Assembly (NCBI GenBank): GCA_030665485.1 | Contig: DAOUZV010000065.1 | Coordinates: forward strand, 1-6,663 | Direction: 5' to 3' | Length of the DNA: 6,663 bases | Source: Chloroflexota bacterium | GTDB lineage: Bacteria; Chloroflexota; Dehalococcoidia; JABGRK01 | Part shown: one piece after another, positions 4,686-6,663 of the stretch | How positions within the stretch are numbered: the first letter of the stretch is position 1 | How the letters are laid out: each line of letters opens with the position of its first letter | Translations under genes and position numbers: made by a program | Notes under the pieces: generated by a model | What the model was told of the DNA's origin: nothing | Seen by the model: the letters and a program-made list of their open reading frames with translations, nothing else | Databases searched by the model: none

Positions 4686-6663
4686 CTGATACCACCTTTT
4701 CTACTCTCACATTGCAGACTTTGGTCAAAGGCGTTTTCGTTTCCTCGTCTAACATTATGTCAAATAACATATTTGCTGAGCCGTTTTGCAGCATCATTGG
4801 CAAGAAAATTGTTCCACTCAGAACAGAATCACTTACTTTGGCATTAACTATGAGCTCGGCTATCGGCGAAGTTACTTTCACTTGCTCATCATCAGCTACA
4901 CCCAGCTTTTCGGCATCTTCGGCTGAAATTTGAACAGAGGCATCTGAAACATATCTTTGCAGTCGATTTGAGTGGGAGGTTCTGGTGCCACTGCCAAGAC
5001 TATATAACGTAGCACCGGTTAGCAGTTTATATGGGTAATCTGTATTGACACTTTTCTCTAAAGCAGGGTTTCCGACCGGATAAAAGCTGGGAAAGCCGCC
5101 ACTTGCCTTATTACTTTCAGCATGCTTCATCTCCCAGTCAACAAGCTCGCTCTCATACAGCTTGTCCAAACCTGTATAACCCTTGTACGTTAGTACCAAT
5201 GTCTCGATTTCATCCGATACTTGACGCAGGGAAGAAAACGGCATCAGACTGCCCATCTTCTCTGCAAGCTTAAGGATTATTCGCCAATCCGGCAGGCTGC
5301 CACCTATAGGCTCAATGGCAGCATTTAATCTACCTACCCTGCCCTCGAAATTGGTGTAGGTGCCGTCTTTTTCAGCAAAACTTGATGCCGGCAACACAAC
5401 ATCTGCCAGTTCAGCAGTACGGGTTAAAAACATGTCCTGAACCGCAAGAAACTCAAGTGAGGACAGGGCCTTCTTTACACGCTGGCTATTGGGAAAAGCT
5501 GACATGGGGTTTTCGCTCACAATCAACATGCCCTTGATTGCACCTTGTTCTATTTGTTCTATCATTTCCAAGGCAGTTAGTCCCGGCTTTGATGGCAAAC
5601 TCACTTCCCATACCTGTTCAAAAGCGCTTCTTGCGTCAGCATCCGATACATCTTTATATCCCGGCAAAAAGTCTGGTAAAGCGCCCATATCGCAGGCGCC
5701 GCAATCATTATTTTCTTTATCAAGTGCGTAAAGCCCTCCGCTGTGTCCTACATGACCAGTGAGCATCGCCAAATTTATCAAGGCCCTGACACCATCTACA
5801 CCATTCGCATGCTGCGTTAAACCGGTGCCCCACACAATCGAAGCCTGTGTAGCTTTGGCATATAAACGAGCAGCTTCATCTAACTGCTTCGCCTCGATCC
5901 CACAGACAGATTTCACATGTTCAGAACTATACTTATTGAGAGAGGTTTTGAATGAATCGAAGTTGTCCGTTCTTCTTGTAACGTATTCCTCATCCATGAT
6001 CTGGTCATCAACGATTACTTTGGCCATACCGCTGAGCAAAGTTGCATCGGTTCCGAAATTGGGGCGTATCCAGACATGAGCAAAAGAGGCAAGGGCTGTT
6101 TCTCTAGGGTCGATCAATATGAGCTTTGCGCCCTTATATTTAACAGCACGCTTGATAGCATATGAAACTATTGGTGTCGATGCATCAGGATCCGCGCCGA
6201 TCATAATGATAACTTCAGACTGTTCCAGAGCAGATAGATCATTGTTAACACCAGCAAATCCGATGGTTAAGACTAAGGCAGCCCGGTTTGCAGCACTAAC
6301 CAAACGAGCTCCACTGTCTATGTTATTTGTACCGAGCACTCCTCTGGCAAATCTCTGCAGCAGGTAATTTTCCTCATTGGTACATTTAGATGAACCGATA
6401 ACAGCTAGGCTGTCAGGCCCATAGGATGCCTTTATTCGTTTGAGCTCATCAGACACTTTGCCCAAAGCCTGCTCCCAGGACGTTTGCTCCAACCCTTCAT
6501 CCTGTTTCATTAAGGGGGCAGCCAATCTATCAGCGCTGTGAACGAAATCGTTGCAACATGTACCGTTAACACACAGCGTACCCTGGTTAACACCTTGGCC
6601 GCCCGGTATAACTCTGATTATTTGATCATCCTTGACCTCTAGGTTGATATCACATCCACAGCC
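4678..6663 (-). CDS. FdhA/NuoG-like molybdopterin-oxidoreductase-fold subunit lacking formate dehydrogenase active-site residues (5' end beyond window)
   Basis: The frame is open to the window edge, giving 661 residues that start inside the molybdopterin Fe4S4 domain (GCGCDINLEVKDD at 1-13, LCVNG at 30-34, DFVHSADRL at 39-47). The main oxidoreductase fold follows: KCTNEENYL (93-101), GTNNID (111-116), DPR (185-187), GACDMGALPD (322-331). A C-terminal molybdopterin dinucleotide-binding domain spans about 543-661. The backbone aligns easily with formate dehydrogenase (E. coli FdhF from memory), but key residues are replaced. The Sec/Cys140-His141 pair is Val122-Ser123, Arg333-Gly-Gln335 is Asp315-Lys-Glu317, and Lys44 is Asn33. 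Formate oxidation is therefore unlikely; the protein resembles complex I NuoG in having kept the fold but lost the Mo site. The missing N-terminus probably carries ferredoxin-type clusters (inference). The gene overlaps nuoE by 8 bases. Databases may call it formate dehydrogenase alpha; that label would mislead. Confidence 0.9.
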   Translation of the reverse strand, partial: GCGCDINLEVKDDQIIRVIPGGQGVNQGTLCVNGTCCNDFVHSADRLAAPLMKQDEGLEQTSWEQALGKVSDELKRIKASYGPDSLAVIGSSKCTNEENYLLQRFARGVLGTNNIDSGARLVSAANRAALVLTIGFAGVNNDLSALEQSEVIIMIGADPDASTPIVSYAIKRAVKYKGAKLILIDPRETALASFAHVWIRPNFGTDATLLSGMAKVIVDDQIMDEEYVTRRTDNFDSFKTSLNKYSSEHVKSVCGIEAKQLDEAARLYAKATQASIVWGTGLTQHANGVDGVRALINLAMLTGHVGHSGGLYALDKENNDCGACDMGALPDFLPGYKDVSDADARSAFEQVWEVSLPSKPGLTALEMIEQIEQGAIKGMLIVSENPMSAFPNSQRVKKALSSLEFLAVQDMFLTRTAELADVVLPASSFAEKDGTYTNFEGRVGRLNAAIEPIGGSLPDWRIILKLAEKMGSLMPFSSLRQVSDEIETLVLTYKGYTGLDKLYESELVDWEMKHAESNKASGGFPSFYPVGNPALEKSVNTDYPYKLLTGATLYSLGSGTRTSHSNRLQRYVSDASVQISAEDAEKLGVADDEQVKVTSPIAELIVNAKVSDSVLSGTIFLPMMLQNGSANMLFDIMLDEETKTPLTKVCNVRVEKVVSDA
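4691..4700 (-). promoter_or_regulatory. Probable ribosome binding site of nuoE
   Basis: AAAAGGTGGT on the minus strand ends 5 bases before the nuoE ATG at 4685. It lies within the coding end of the FdhA/NuoG-like gene. The match to the ribosome is moderate, and the 8-base gene overlap suggests coupling helps initiation. Confidence 0.55.

Noticed and set aside
4678..6525. A complete 615-residue gene starting at a TTG at 6525
   Set aside because: The frame continues upstream without a stop to base 6663 and encodes the conserved Fe4S4 domain, including GCGCDINL and LCVNG. The TTG is an internal Leu codon, and the true start is outside the window.
4678..6663. Active or selenocysteine-containing formate dehydrogenase
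   Set aside because: The Sec/Cys position is a GTT Val codon, the frame has no in-frame UGA, and the His, Arg, Gln and relay Lys positions are also substituted.
1..6663. Part of a respiratory complex I operon
   Set aside because: NuoE, NuoF and NuoG-like pieces occur, but no membrane subunit or quinone-module gene is present, and metV-metF follow directly. The genes beyond both edges cannot be seen, so this holds only for the window.

Overview
The window is one stretch of a bacterial operon, read entirely right to left (minus strand). It holds five genes with almost no space between them; the first and last run off the window edges. Gene order in the direction of transcription is: (1) the body of a large molybdopterin-oxidoreductase-fold protein related to the formate dehydrogenase alpha subunit and NuoG (6663-4678, 5' end missing); (2) a NuoE-type [2Fe-2S] thioredoxin-fold subunit (4685-4206); (3) a 1026-residue NuoF-type flavoprotein fused to a GltD/NfnB-type NADPH-dependent flavoprotein (4204-1124); (4) MetV, the cysteine-rich zinc/iron-sulfur partner of methylenetetrahydrofolate reductase (1110-466); (5) the N-terminal half of MetF, methylenetetrahydrofolate reductase (463-1, 3' end missing). 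No RNA gene, mobile element, repeat array, promoter or terminator is visible, and there is no gene-free stretch longer than 13 bases.

metV-metF next to NAD(P)H and iron-sulfur flavoprotein subunits is typical of anaerobes that use the methyl branch of the Wood-Ljungdahl pathway. The likely source is a strict anaerobe, acetogen-like or a related uncultured lineage. Dehalococcoidia/Chloroflexota or a Firmicutes-like acetogen are possible, but the window has no taxonomic marker and I would not assign a phylum.

The likely logic is as follows. The NuoE and NuoF parts give an NAD(H)-reactive FMN module, the GltD part adds an NADP(H)-reactive FAD module with two more predicted [4Fe-4S] clusters, and the FdhA/NuoG-like protein is a further iron-sulfur/pterin-fold subunit. 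MetV-MetF uses the electrons to reduce methylene-THF to methyl-THF. NuoE plus NuoF plus GltD is the same set of parts as the Sporomusa-type transhydrogenase StnABC, here with two of the parts fused. The most notable point is that the FdhA-like subunit lacks every formate-dehydrogenase active-site residue that can be placed by alignment: the Sec/Cys-His pair is Val-Ser, the Arg-Gly-Gln is Asp-Lys-Glu, and the electron-relay Lys is Asn. It should therefore not be called a formate dehydrogenase; it looks like an independently NuoG-like, non-catalytic scaffold. A multi-subunit NAD(P)H-linked, possibly electron-bifurcating methylene-THF reductase is the working hypothesis.
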